Assembly (NCBI GenBank): GCA_010405405.1
Contig: MU004232.1
Location: 2,437,481 to 2,501,480, forward strand
Length of the DNA stretch: 64,000 nucleotides
Source of the DNA: Microthyrium microscopicum
Lineage: Eukaryota > Ascomycota > Dothideomycetes > Microthyriales > Microthyriaceae
Reading direction: 5' to 3'
The stretch's first letter is position 1, and every line of letters starts with the position of its first letter. The notes beneath the pieces were generated by a model. That model was not told where the DNA came from. It made no database searches and saw only the letters and a program-made list of their open reading frames with translations. Below are positions 27,001-37,135 of this stretch, one piece after another. The translations under genes and the position numbers were made by a program.

Positions 27001-28108
27001 GATTTGTGCCTGCTGTCGAACGTTTCGTTGAGGCGGTATTTGGTGCAAACCTTTTGGATACAACTGGAGATCTGGGTGAAGTTGTTCAGCAAGTCTCGGC
27101 TAGAACCCCAATATCTCTCAGCTCCAGTCCTGGATTCGATGCCAGCTATCGTGTCGACAATCTGGTTGAGCGTACAAACGCAACCTGCACCAACATTGCC
27201 ATGGGTTCCAACGAAGGACTTGCCACCGCTGATAAGGCAATTGGTAATGCCGCTGCTACGGGCGCCTGGGTCCTTATCAAGAACGTGCATTTGGCGCCAA
27301 CATGGCTCCAGAGCCTTGAAAAGCGCATCGACTCTCTCAAACCTCATCCTGATTTCCGACTCTTCCTTTGCATGGATGCTAGCCCCAAGATTCCGGTCAA
27401 CCTTCTGCGAGCTTCCAGAATTCTTATGAACGAACAGCCTGCTGGTATTCGAGCTAATATGAAGGACTCGCTATCCTCACTTTCAGCTAAAGCTACGAAA
27501 GCACCTGTGGAGCGCGCTCGAGTATACTTGCTTCTTGCTATGCTTCATGCAGTTGTTCAAGAGCGTCTCAGATATGTGCCGATTGGATGGAAAGGCTTCT
27601 GGGAGTTCAATGACAGCGACGTAAGTTATTCCCCCTACTTCCTAATCAACTCTTACTAATAATATCATAGTATGAATGCTGTAGCTTCATTATTGATGCT
27701 TGGATCGAGTCTTTTGCCGGAGGTCGAACCAACATATCTCCCAAGAATATCCCCTGGGACATGCTACGCATGATGATCACCGAAATGTATGGTGGTAAGA
27801 TTGACGACGAGGGAGATTTCCAAACACTTTCTACCATTGTCGACAACTTCATGACACCCGCCGCTTTTGACGCAGACCACAATGTCCTACAAGGCCTTCA
27901 ATCTGGTCCAAACGCAAGCGAAGCAGTACTTTTGCTTCCAGATGGCACTACATGGAACGACTTCATGGGCTGGGTCCGCAAACTCCCCGAGCGTGAACCA
28001 CCCACCTATCTCGGCCTACCAGGCAACGCCGAAAAACTCCTCCTCGTCGGCCAAGCAAAACAAATGATGGGCAACCTCAGCTTGATCCTAGGAATCATGG
28101 ATCAATAA
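15026..28108 (+). CDS. cytoplasmic dynein heavy chain
   Basis: The motor subunit of cytoplasmic dynein moves nuclei and endosomes toward microtubule minus ends (A. nidulans nudA, N. crassa ro-1). Three exons (15026-15317, 15370-27620 and 27671-28108) give 4,326 residues, close to known fungal orthologues. The N-terminal 1,850 residues are the tail and linker. The AAA P-loops are all intact: AAA1 GPAGTGKTE near 1917 with [13 protein letters not shown]2 GSSGSGKST near 2213, AAA3 GPPGSGKTM near 2577 with [11 protein letters not shown], and AAA4 GVSGSGKTT near 2918 with [13 protein letters not shown]. The coiled-coil stalk with the microtubule-binding tip spans about 3170-3475, then AAA5 and AAA6. 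The protein stops soon after AAA6 ([10 protein letters not shown]), without the animal C-terminal cap, as is known for fungal dyneins. Exon 2 is 12,251 bp without an intron. Confidence 0.97.
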
Positions 28109-28839
28109 GCCACAAACAGTCAATTCGGCTGATCCACAACCACGTTTTTCTTTTGTCTCTTGTTTCTCATGTTGTATTATGAACATCGCCCAGCATCATA
28201 TTCACTTATCAGATTGATATCATTGGCATTGCGGGAGGAGTTTTCATGTTGTGTTCTTTTATGTTTTTGCTTTGAAAAAATTTGTTCCATGCATGGTCCG
28301 CTGTACAATCAGGTGTATTAGCGGGAAAAGGGGAAATTACTCATGTTATTGCTGTTGTTTGATACCCAAGTTGGAGGCGACAGAACCGCGTTAGATTAGC
28401 CTTCTTACTGCTCTTCTGTACACGTCCTTTCTTTTCTATTCTACTATGTACTTGTAATTTAGAACAATGTGCAATTATTTGCATTTAAAATTTTGTGTTT
28501 CTTGGTTGATTGTGATCTGACTGGGCGGCTTTTGCAGTATATTCTCACCAAAGTAAGTCGCTGGACGACGCTTCAAGGAAAATATACACAAGGATTAATC
28601 ACACATTTGACGTCTTGTCAATAGACTCTTTACATCATTCGGTTGTCACGTCTCATTCGAAACATTGTTTTCGCAACTTAGCAACTGGCCTGCCATCAAA
28701 GCAGAGCTCTAACAAGCCATGAAACAGTAGACGCCAGCAACATTTCCAACAAATACCTCTCTATCCCACTTCTCTCTCCACTTCTTTCGCATTCCTAGAA
28801 TAATGGAGCCATTAAAAACGCAGCACCAAGCATTCCACC
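28109..28839. other. intergenic after the dynein gene
   Basis: This is the dynein 3' UTR followed by the promoter of the SET-domain gene. It is T-rich in the first 400 bases; a CT-rich leader with repeated CTCT appears near 28760-28800. Nothing else is recognised. Confidence 0.4.
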
Positions 28840-30148
28840 ATGTTTAGCCTACCCCTATTGACAGCTTGGCTGCTCTCAACATACCCTCTCACAGTTCACG
28901 CCAGCACCTGTCCAACCAAACCAGTCTTACCTCCCTGGCTCTCCTCACCATGGACAGAAAGTGCTGAGATTCTCGAAAACCGCCCATGGACCTACGAGCC
29001 CGAATGCGTCGGCCCATCATGGAAACACGCTGAATTCAAAGACGTACGTTTCTGCGTCTTCACCACGGCACACTTCCACGAAGGCCGCGGTCTCGCCGTC
29101 ATCACCACTCCCGACGCCGCAGACAGCATCTTTCTATCCACCGGCTTCATGGCGCCCGAGTCACGACCCAGACTGCCAGACGTGCCCGCCTGGGAGGAGA
29201 AGAACCTACCCGGCCGCGGCATGGCATTAGTCGCAAACCGAACAATCAAGACCGGCGAGATAATCCTCATGGATCAACCAGTTCTAATCGTCGTCCGCGA
29301 AGCATACCGCCTGCTCACGGAAGTCGATCAGGAGATGTTACAATGGAAAGCGCTACTACGGTTACCAGAGGCTGGAAGGAAGGCGGCGAGAGGACTGGCG
29401 AAGGCGGGATTGGGCGATGAGATTATGGATGTGATGCAGACGAATGGCTTTGCGCAGGCGTATGGTGGTGTTGGCCATGTGCATTTAGTGCCGCAGGGGG
29501 CGCGGATAAATCATGATTGTCGGCCAAAGTGAGTCTTGTGAAGTATTTGTGGGGTGAGCTAATGGAATTGTAAGTGCGTATTATCGGTATGATGAGGATA
29601 TGATGACGCATGTTGTTTGGGCGCTGAGGGATATTGAAGCTGGAGAGGAGATTACGCATTCTTGTAAGAGGTATGTTCGTAGGTGTTGGGACTGTTATGC
29701 TGACCATATGGTAGATATTCACGATCCTGACGTTCCGTCGCAGAAGCGCAAGCAGGTATTGCGCGATACCTGGGCGTTCGAATGCAATTGCTCTATTTGC
29801 GGAGCATCGAAGAATAAAGTTGAAGAGTCAGATCAACGATTGGAGATAATAAGACGGCAGAAAGATCGACTATTTATCAGTGCTGGCGAACAAAAGAAGC
29901 CGAACATGACTGCGAGTATTGAAGAACTTCTGCAGCTGTATGATGATGAAGGTCTCATTTTCCCCAAAATCGAGTTATTTGAGCTTGGAGCCTATGCATA
30001 TGGGCAAATGGGAAAGGAAGAAATGGCTATGAAGTATGCTCATAGAGCGAAGCAATGGTGGAACTGGGCGGTTGGAAGCTCAGGTACGGAAACAGTTAGA
30101 ATAGACAAGTTTCTGAAAGAGCCTGAGAGGCATATTCGGCATAGCTGA
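28840..30148 (+). CDS. SET-domain protein with an N-terminal signal peptide
   Basis: Three exons (28840-29528, 29575-29663 and 29715-30148) give 403 residues. Both introns are fixed by the SET motif: the joins recreate RINHDCRPNAYYRYDED and GEEITHSY, the two substrate/SAM-binding signatures of SET methyltransferases. Earlier SET text is GRGMALVANRTIKTGEIIL, and a post-SET Cys cluster CNCSICG follows. SET enzymes methylate lysines, usually in the nucleus or cytosol. Here residues 1-21 look like a cleavable signal peptide ending LTVHAS, followed by a Cys- and Pro-containing segment, so the predicted location is the secretory route. The ATG is the first in the exon and the hydrophobic start is in frame with the SET domain. 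The substrate is unknown; a TPR-like tail is possible. Confidence 0.85.
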
Positions 30149-32021
30149 TTTCAAATCTGTAAACAAATTGCCCATTTTTAATTGACTTTGCTGTGATATC
30201 CGCCAGTGTTTGTAGACTGAAGTCTATATTAGAAGAAATATGTGCTTGATTGAACATAACGTAACAAACCCAGACATATCTCGCGAAAACAGCTTCGACT
30301 GAATGACTATTGACATCATTCATATCACCATGATCAAGATATTTTAGTTCGTGATTGGTTATCAAAGCTCAAGCTCGAAAGTACGGGTCAAATATAGGCA
30401 TTTCAAGTTCGCTGTGGACACAGCGACTTTAGTCGGAGGAGTTCCTTCGTATATTTGAAGTAAAACCTAAACTTGAACGGTCTACCTACTACTGATTGTC
30501 GTAATAGAAGCTGGGAAGTGGTTACACTACATTGGTTCGCTGAGTTTTGTAACGTTGAGAGTCTTATCTAAAGACTTGAGCCTATTTTTGGCCACAATTA
30601 GCTATACTTGCTCACATAACGCACCCAATTATAAGCTGCTCAAACGTCGAAAGCTGTAACTCCTTCTAGGTCACAAAATCGGAAGATCCGTAAATTGGCG
30701 TTATGTCATCCCATCAGATTTCGCGTGTTTTCCAAGCCCATCTTTCTCATGAGCCTCTTTAAGCTCAGACTCTTGTGAGAAAGTTACGAACCAAACCAAA
30801 ACAAAAACATGACTTGATCAACGTCAGCATTGTCGATCAGCGTTTGTATAATAGATTGGAAACCAAGCGTTCATGGCAGAATTAGATAGCCAATGAGCCC
30901 AAAATAGCCCCCAAGCACAGGTTAAGACGTCTGATAAGGCGATCATTTCAGGAATATAAATTATCAAGTCGGGTTCAAGCCCTGAGATTCGGTTCCTCCG
31001 GCCACCATCCACCTGGATTTAGGACGGCGAAGCTTACAGGCATAGCTGTTCCACGGCACTCATTGTGTCATTTTTCTGGCGGCGCAGTTGCAGTGGGATT
31101 GCATGTTGGACAGAATGACCACATATCTGGGCGAAAAGTCGTGCGAATCAGATGGATGGGAGGATTTGAACTGATAACAGTTTGATAGGATTGAGGCCAA
31201 GGAGATACGAGATTGCCCCGCGCTTTGAAAGCTGTTGGGACTGCTTTTGGACTGGAGGGTGGACTGAACCTGGTTTGTTGCGAAGCAGTGATTGTTTGAG
31301 GTGTTGGAGGGACCAACCAGGCGGCTAGGGACAGTTGTGACAGATCCTAATGCAGACAAGTCATTACTACGACATCTGTCATTGTCTGTCGTTGAATCAG
31401 TCGTTTGTCAGTCGGGGTTGATTCAGTTCAAGCAGGGCCCAAAAGAATTTCAAGCCTCAGAAACACCAGTACTTGGGGTTGTGATGAAGAAGAAAACTCT
31501 TCAAGAGACCAAAAGCAACGGAAGTAAGCCAAGTGTCTTTAAGTGTATGTACTTGTCGTTAAGAGTCTAAGCTTCTCTTCTCGCAACGCGACGCCAAGGA
31601 CGTTGTATTGTGGCTTTTGCTGGCTAGACCTGTGAAAGGAATCGAAACGGTCGACGCTATCAGCGCACTTGCAAAGCTCGCATGTTGGCGGCGCGGCCTC
31701 GCAGATCGTGCCAAATCCAATAAGCACGATGTTCCCCAGCACGTTGCTATCTTTCTTTCTTTGACTGAACAAACTGCTCTTTATTCCTTCTGTTTTCATC
31801 CCTAACGTCCAGCCTATTCTTCGTGAGCGGCGTTGTTGACCAATATCAGCCGTATCGCACCCTGTACACCCCTTTCCTGTTCCAGAGCCTGGTCACCAAC
31901 GCCTTTACTGCTTTTGGCCCAGCCTGAGCCTCGTTTTACTTCATTCTTTCTGAGGTAGTATTCGATTATTCTTACCAAATTTCTCAAGGCCTGGGGGAAC
32001 ACGCCCCTTTATAAGGAGGCC
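30149..32021. other. intergenic with a tRNA-like relic
   Basis: Apart from the tRNA-Leu-like stretch at 30898-30993 I find no gene. The open frames here are short and lack coding character. The last 250 bases are the probable promoter of the GNAT-like gene. Confidence 0.4.
30898..30993 (+). pseudogene. tRNA-Leu-like relic (probably not a working tRNA)
   Basis: The T-arm is good (stem TCGGG/CCTGA, loop TTCAAGC). Upstream, TAGCCCCC, then AAGCACAGGTTAAGACG, resembles a tRNA-Leu D-arm and A box. The anticodon stem pairs (TCTGA with TCAGG), and a 16-base variable arm suits a class II tRNA. Against a working gene, the anticodon loop has 13 bases instead of 7, the D-stem is disturbed, and the acceptor strands (CCCAAAA and GATTCGG) pair at only about four of seven positions. 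It may be a decayed tRNA gene or the head of an old tRNA-derived SINE. Confidence 0.45.
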
Positions 32022-33367
32022 ATGGCCGCCTCATCAACAACCCATCACCACCATCACCACCGATCATCTTCCACAAGATCTTCCTCATCGCAATCTTCAA
32101 TCGGCGCATTCACAACTGCCAATCTCTTTAAAACCAACGGCCGATTAGCAACTGTTGGCACCACCGTGGGCGAAAAGATACCAAATTATATTCCAGGATT
32201 CAAGACATCTGCCAGTAAGTTACTCTTCACCAAGCTTTCCTGGTTCCGTTGTAGGACAAAAACCACAAAAAGTCCGACTGCGGGGGATAGTCTGAAGATT
32301 CGTACCACGCGGCCTCACAACCATCGCGTGGTCCAAGACGCGGCTTTTCAGCCTCCAACCCAAGCAAATCTTCTCCACCGCAAATTCACTGACAAATTCT
32401 TCAGCATTTCTCACATCTTTGAGCGCAAACTTACGAATCCCCGACGAAGCTCTCCTCCCATCCCCTATATCCACTCCCGTCTCCCTACGCGCTTGCGACG
32501 CCTACAATCTCCCACCCCCTTCACCCTTTACCTCTGCCATGTCGACGAACGACGACTTTGACTCTGGGACCGGGTCCGCGACGCTTCTTACGCCGTCCAC
32601 TAGCTCACCCGACGAACTCACCAATCCACTAGACGGCATCCCTGACCTCAGCACATACATCGTCACGGAGGAACCTGAGCGCGTTGAAGCACTCAAGCTT
32701 ATCGCCGATAGTGTTGCGCAACAACGACAAACAGCTAGTCGAGTTCTAATATCACATCCCTTTAATCTTGCTGCAGTTGGAATTTTGATGGCAGTGGGCG
32801 GGCAGATACTATACGGTTATAGACGGGATTGGGTGACGCTGTTCTCGACGTTTGTGGGATTTACGATGGCATGTTTGGTTGCCGTGCGGTGGGTCGTGGG
32901 TCCGTATCTGCAGATTGCGGAAGAAGTCAATTGGGACTGGCTGGATGACGATACGATCATTGCGACAAAGTACGGCGATCACATCATCGGCTCGCTGGTG
33001 CTGGGCTGGGAATCGCCCGCTGGAGGAGAGAAAAGCAGTAGGAGTAGGAGAAAGAAGGGTGGAAAAGGGATCATTCGTGGGTGGACGGTTCATTTACGGT
33101 ATCGAGGCAAGGGAGAGGGACGCGCATTATTGGATGAGGCGGCGCAAGTTGTGCATAAGAAGGGAGGAGATGGACTTGAGTTTGAGGAGGACAATATCTG
33201 TGAGTTTGATCTGTCGCGTTTCTTTGAGGGTTGCTAATAAGTGTTTAGATTCACGGAGGGTGCTGCCAAATTTATATAACTCGGCTTTCAACAGACGCGA
33301 TCGCAAGGCGTATATAGCGTTAGATCAGGTTGTCAAAGATCATGGCAATTTCTTGAAACGAAGATAG
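32022..33367 (+). CDS. membrane-anchored GNAT-like protein, function unknown
   Basis: Three exons (32022-32214, 32405-33199 and 33249-33367) give 368 residues; the joins restore KTSATFLTSL and DNIYSRRVLPNLYN. The N-terminus is Ser/Thr-rich and holds six consecutive histidines at residues 8-13. Two hydrophobic segments follow at about 180-198 and 206-231, separated by a short charged turn (YRRDW). The C-terminal part carries RYRGKGEGRALL near 294, which fits the acetyl-CoA loop of GNAT acetyltransferases (R-x-x-G-x-G). A basic stretch (SRSRRKKGGK) lies before it. I infer a membrane-attached acetyltransferase of the NAT8 style, but the GNAT match rests on one motif. Confidence 0.7.
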
Positions 33368-33627
33368 ATGAGACACGATTTTACAATTACTACATAATAC
33401 CCCAATGAAAGAAATGTTCGCATAGAGACTGCGACCAATTACCTGACATCGAGTATCTTGAATTGATCAAAGTGGAAGGAGGGGCAAATGGGAGGGATAT
33501 AATGTCTCAACCGAGAGCAAGCTCTAGCTACAGAGCTCCCAAGCTCAGTCCAAACCTCCACAGCTCACAGCTCAAATTATATCGCCATTTCAACCTTTGA
33601 CATCAAACACTGACTCTCGGAAATACC

Positions 33628-34374
33628 ATGTCGCATTCTCACGACCACTACGACGGCGCAGAACCAATAGACCATTCCCATGACCATGATGGCCACGACC
33701 ACAACCACGACGACGACATTACCCCCGCCCTCCAAAACCTCCTCTATGAACAAATCGACTTCAGCGCCGTGACATGCCTCAACGAAGCTACTCCCCGCTC
33801 TGCAGCCAAAATCCTCCAAAAGACGTGGGCACAACGCTTAGAACCCGACCCTGAGCTCGCCAGTGATGCTGACGAGCAACTCCTCCTTCACGTTCCGTAA
33901 AGGACCCAGCATAGTCCAAATGCCCATTGTACTAACGGGACTAGATTCGCTGGCCAAGTCCGTCTACACTCCATCCTAATCCGAACCTCCGCTAGCGATT
34001 CAGCGCCGATGAACTTGAAAATCTTCATCAACCGTGACGATCTCGACTTTTCTACAGCCAACGATCTAGCACCTACGCAAGTTCTATCGATTGCACAGAG
34101 TAATACCGTACAGGAGTACCCAGTGAAGCGCGCACTGTTCAATTCGACCCGAAGTTTGACGCTATTCTTTGAAGACAATTGGAGCCAAGGAGAGGAAGAT
34201 GTGACGAGGGTGAGCTACCTAGGATTCAAAGGCGAATTTATGAAGCTAAACAAAGAGCCGGTTGCGTTTCTATATGAGGCCGCTGCAAATCCAAGAGACC
34301 ATGCGTCGATTATAGGAACGAAATCTGGCGTGGGAAGCCACATTGGAGGAGCAGGCGGACGAGGAGGTTTCTAA
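33628..34374 (+). CDS. PITH-domain protein (PITHD1-like)
   Basis: Two exons (33628-33896 and 33945-34374) give 232 residues. The N-terminus is a His/Asp tract (SHSHDHYDGAEPIDHSHDHD and onward, about residues 2-30), followed by the PITH domain: LYEQIDFSAVTCLNE, then FAGQVRLHSILIRT, MNLKIFINRDDLDFS and SYLGFKGEF. PITH is the C-terminal fold of TXNL1, which docks on the proteasome; stand-alone PITH proteins are conserved but little understood. The His/Asp head is common in fungal members and could bind metal ions (inference). The gene converges on the hydroxylase-like gene, with only about 175 bp between stops. Confidence 0.9.
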
Positions 34375-34548
34375 TTTACCGGGGAAGACGAAAGTATCGA
34401 TTCGTAACGGTACAGATATTTCGATCAACATATATTCCAAGGGGGTATTCATCCAAACGTTCAACGGCTCCAAATCGCGCCCAGCTAAGAAGAGAAATCG
34501 TTACAGCCAACAGCCAACACGAACTCGTAACAATGTTCAGATCAATCG

Positions 34549-35625
34549 CTACCCAGAAGCCGTACCGTTTTTAAGCTTTCGGCCAGACTTTCTCATATTC
34601 AGACCAACAGAATCCAACAAGCTTCCAGCCTTGTCCGCGCCATCCTGGACCTTATCATCCATATCATGTTTATCCCACTCAGCCTTGAGATCATCAACAA
34701 CATCACCACCAACACTTGTTCCAGAGATCCAATCAACAGCACCAAAGGCTGCAAAGTTGCCCTTGCCTTTGGTCAGGAAATGCAAATCTGTCCGGCGTGC
34801 CATTCCCTTGACCAAGATCGCGCTTGGTAGCACGGAGTAGCCCGAATACGTCAAGAGCTCTTCCATAGACACAATGGCTTCGATGACCATGAACGGCAAC
34901 AAATGCGTTCTAAAGAAGATTGCGGGAACATATAGCGGGATCCAATGGTGCAGTAAATACGGCAGCGGGTGATCGTATGCCGCGACCAGCGAGAAGGGTG
35001 ATGCGACGCTATGTTGCCAGCTCTTGTGTAGTTTAGCCACCGGGCTGCGTCCCTCATGCAGCACGAATCGATGAATAAGATATTGTAGAACCTAAAAACC
35101 ATAAACATTAGTCTCTCTCTCTCTCTCAAAAACAGCAAGATCTTGATTTAAACTTACACCACGATTAAACAATCCCCAAAAAATACTCTGCACCGCCTTC
35201 CACGGCATCGGCAACTGTTTACTGACACTCAACAACGTCCGCCATCTCAAAACCTTCGTACTCAACACTTCCAGCCCCACCAACAATCCAACTCCCAACA
35301 ACGTATTGAACACACTAACAACCACCACCTTTCCAATCCGTCGTCGCGCACTAAACGTCGGTAGAGCATATTTTCCCTGCGCCTTGATTTGTACCGCGAC
35401 GCTCGGTATACCCGTGTCAAACGCCAGGAAAATCAGGGCCGGGATTAGGAAGAATAGGAGACGCATTATCAAAATGCCATAGAGCTCGACGACGAGCGGT
35501 GGGTGCGTGAGGAGTAGGATGTACCAGTTTAGAGTGAAGAAGAGGAGGTTGAGAGATGTTGTGTAGGAGCTGAACAGCGGGACGGCCATCATTGTGGTTA
35601 GTGGGAGGGATATGAAGGCGCCCAT
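34549..35625 (-). CDS. fatty acid hydroxylase/sterol desaturase-like membrane protein
   Basis: Two exons (35625-35158 and 35091-34549) give 336 residues. The intron carries a (GA)n run next to a CTAAT branch. The N-terminal half has four or five hydrophobic segments. His boxes of the di-iron hydroxylase superfamily follow: HRFVLH, then HKSWQHS, then DHPLPYLLHHW, and finally TDLHFLTKGKGNF with VDWISGT. In active family members the second and last boxes usually read HKxHH and HDxHH; here single histidines are replaced, so activity is in doubt. The C-terminus is charged and likely cytosolic. The substrate is unknown. Confidence 0.8.
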
Positions 35626-36510
35626 TGTTGCGGTTGTATTGGAGATGCTGGAGTTGGTGGTTGTGAGATGCGATGCGATGGTGGTGAGTGAGCAGGAAGA
35701 GAGAGGTTGTCTCGCGCTTCGGGTGTAGGCTTTACAGCCAGCCTTGTCGTTTTGGTCGCGACGCGCAAGGAAGTTGGGTGACGTCAGTGGTTAGATTGAT
35801 GGGTGCCTTGCGCGCAAGGCAGCAAGTCAGGCGTCAATGTTTGATGTTTTTGCAACTTCATGGATCGATCTAGGGGTGCGTTCTTCACTGCGCTCGAATA
35901 GCTTGATACTGAAGAAATTGCGGATGGTAATCACAAGAAGGCGAAGATGAAATAGAATAGAGAGAAGGTAAGTATCGATCGTCGGAGGCGACGTCAAAAA
36001 TATTCTAACAGTCTTGCTGAATGCTGACCTGGGGTCTTGTTCACAAGCCAAGTTCACTTGAACTACCTGAATATAGAAAATATATCTCTCTTATGAACAG
36101 AATGAGGTATCATGACCTAGTACCTGATATAGAAACTAATTCAGAGCGAGGTGAAGTCAAACAACCTCAGCCTTATAACGAGCCGGATAAGCGCGTGGAC
36201 TAGCACACAGAAACGCGGAAGCTCCCGGAGGCTGGGCATGTGCAACCTCCTCCAGTAACAATGAGCCTACTTTACTTAGTAATACTCAGCCCTCCTAGCG
36301 CCTTTTCAAAAGCGGAAGCATGATGTCAGCTTTCCCCAAACCGCTCCATCCCCGTATTTTTCTCGCCGCCCGTAACTCACTAGCCGCCGCCTCCAACTTC
36401 ATCTTCATCATCCCACCAGGCACATCACCAACCCAACTCACCACTTGAACATTTACAACTCACCACATCCCAAACTAACATACACAAACAAACACCACCA
36501 ACAATCCACC
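35626..36510. promoter_or_regulatory. divergent intergenic region
   Basis: This stretch lies between the hydroxylase-like gene (minus) and the I9 inhibitor gene (plus). The first part is GC-richer, and the part after about 36340 is C- and A-rich (ACCAC runs), a typical fungal leader. No gene is convincing. Confidence 0.4.
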
Positions 36511-36867
36511 ATGGCATCCCGAATCGCCTACGTCCTTCTCGTCATCCTCTCCCTAATCCTACTCGCCAGCGCCGTCAAACTGCCGCAAAAGTCCGTCGTC
36601 ATATCCTTCCCCAAAGACACACCAGGCCACATCCTCGACCAGGCAAAAGAAGCCATCACCCAGGCGGGCGGATTCATAACCCACGAGTACAAGATCTTCA
36701 AGTAAGGCACACATCATCCGCGCTAGAAACAAAGAGTGTGGACACTAACAAAGAATATTAGGGGATTCGCAGCCACGGCACCAGTCAAGGCTTTTGATGC
36801 GGTCAAGGCGCTTTCCGCGCAGTATTTGCCCGTCATCGAGGAGGACCAGATTATTACAGCTCAGTAG
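36511..36867 (+). CDS. small I9-type proteinase inhibitor-like protein with signal peptide
   Basis: Two exons (36511-36701 and 36762-36867) give 98 residues. A hydrophobic N-terminus (about residues 5-21) is followed by a stand-alone inhibitor I9 / subtilisin-propeptide fold: KSVVISFPKDTP, then AKEAITQAGGFITHEYKIFKG, then a final VIEEDQIITAQ. Yeast Pbi2, a vacuolar proteinase B inhibitor, is the model of the fold but lacks a signal peptide. The C-terminal tail of such proteins enters the protease active site. The intron is phase 2 and restores Lys-Gly-Phe. The secreted or vacuolar location is inferred from the N-terminus alone. Confidence 0.8.
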
Positions 36868-37135
36868 TAGAGACGTGGGTGGCATGGCGTAATGAATTGC
36901 ATTGTACATATATGGCGCATGGGAAGGCATAGAGATAATGGGTGAACGGTTTTATTTGGGATGTTGAGTCGTGAGACGACTTTGACGTATGTCACGATAG
37001 ATTGATGGGGGATGAGGCACCTATAGGAAATGGACCTAGACACATAATGATAAACGTTTTTCATGATGCGTTATTATTTATAGGCTACGTAGCAGTATTG
37101 CACAAAATATTGGCTTTTCAGCCTGGGGTATCTAT

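Noticed and set aside
26767-27429. A 220-residue plus-strand frame inside the dynein gene, and its antisense frame at 26859-27347
   Set aside because: Both overlap AAA5/AAA6 coding sequence of dynein in other frames. No start context or family match.
28081-28108. Dynein heavy chain as a truncated gene
   Set aside because: The missing C-terminal cap is the known state of fungal dyneins. Total length matches fungal orthologues.
32040-32065. Six-histidine stretch as a sign of vector or tagged-construct contamination
   Set aside because: Codons are mixed, the flanking sequence is native Ser/Thr-rich coding, and the gene continues through genomic introns.
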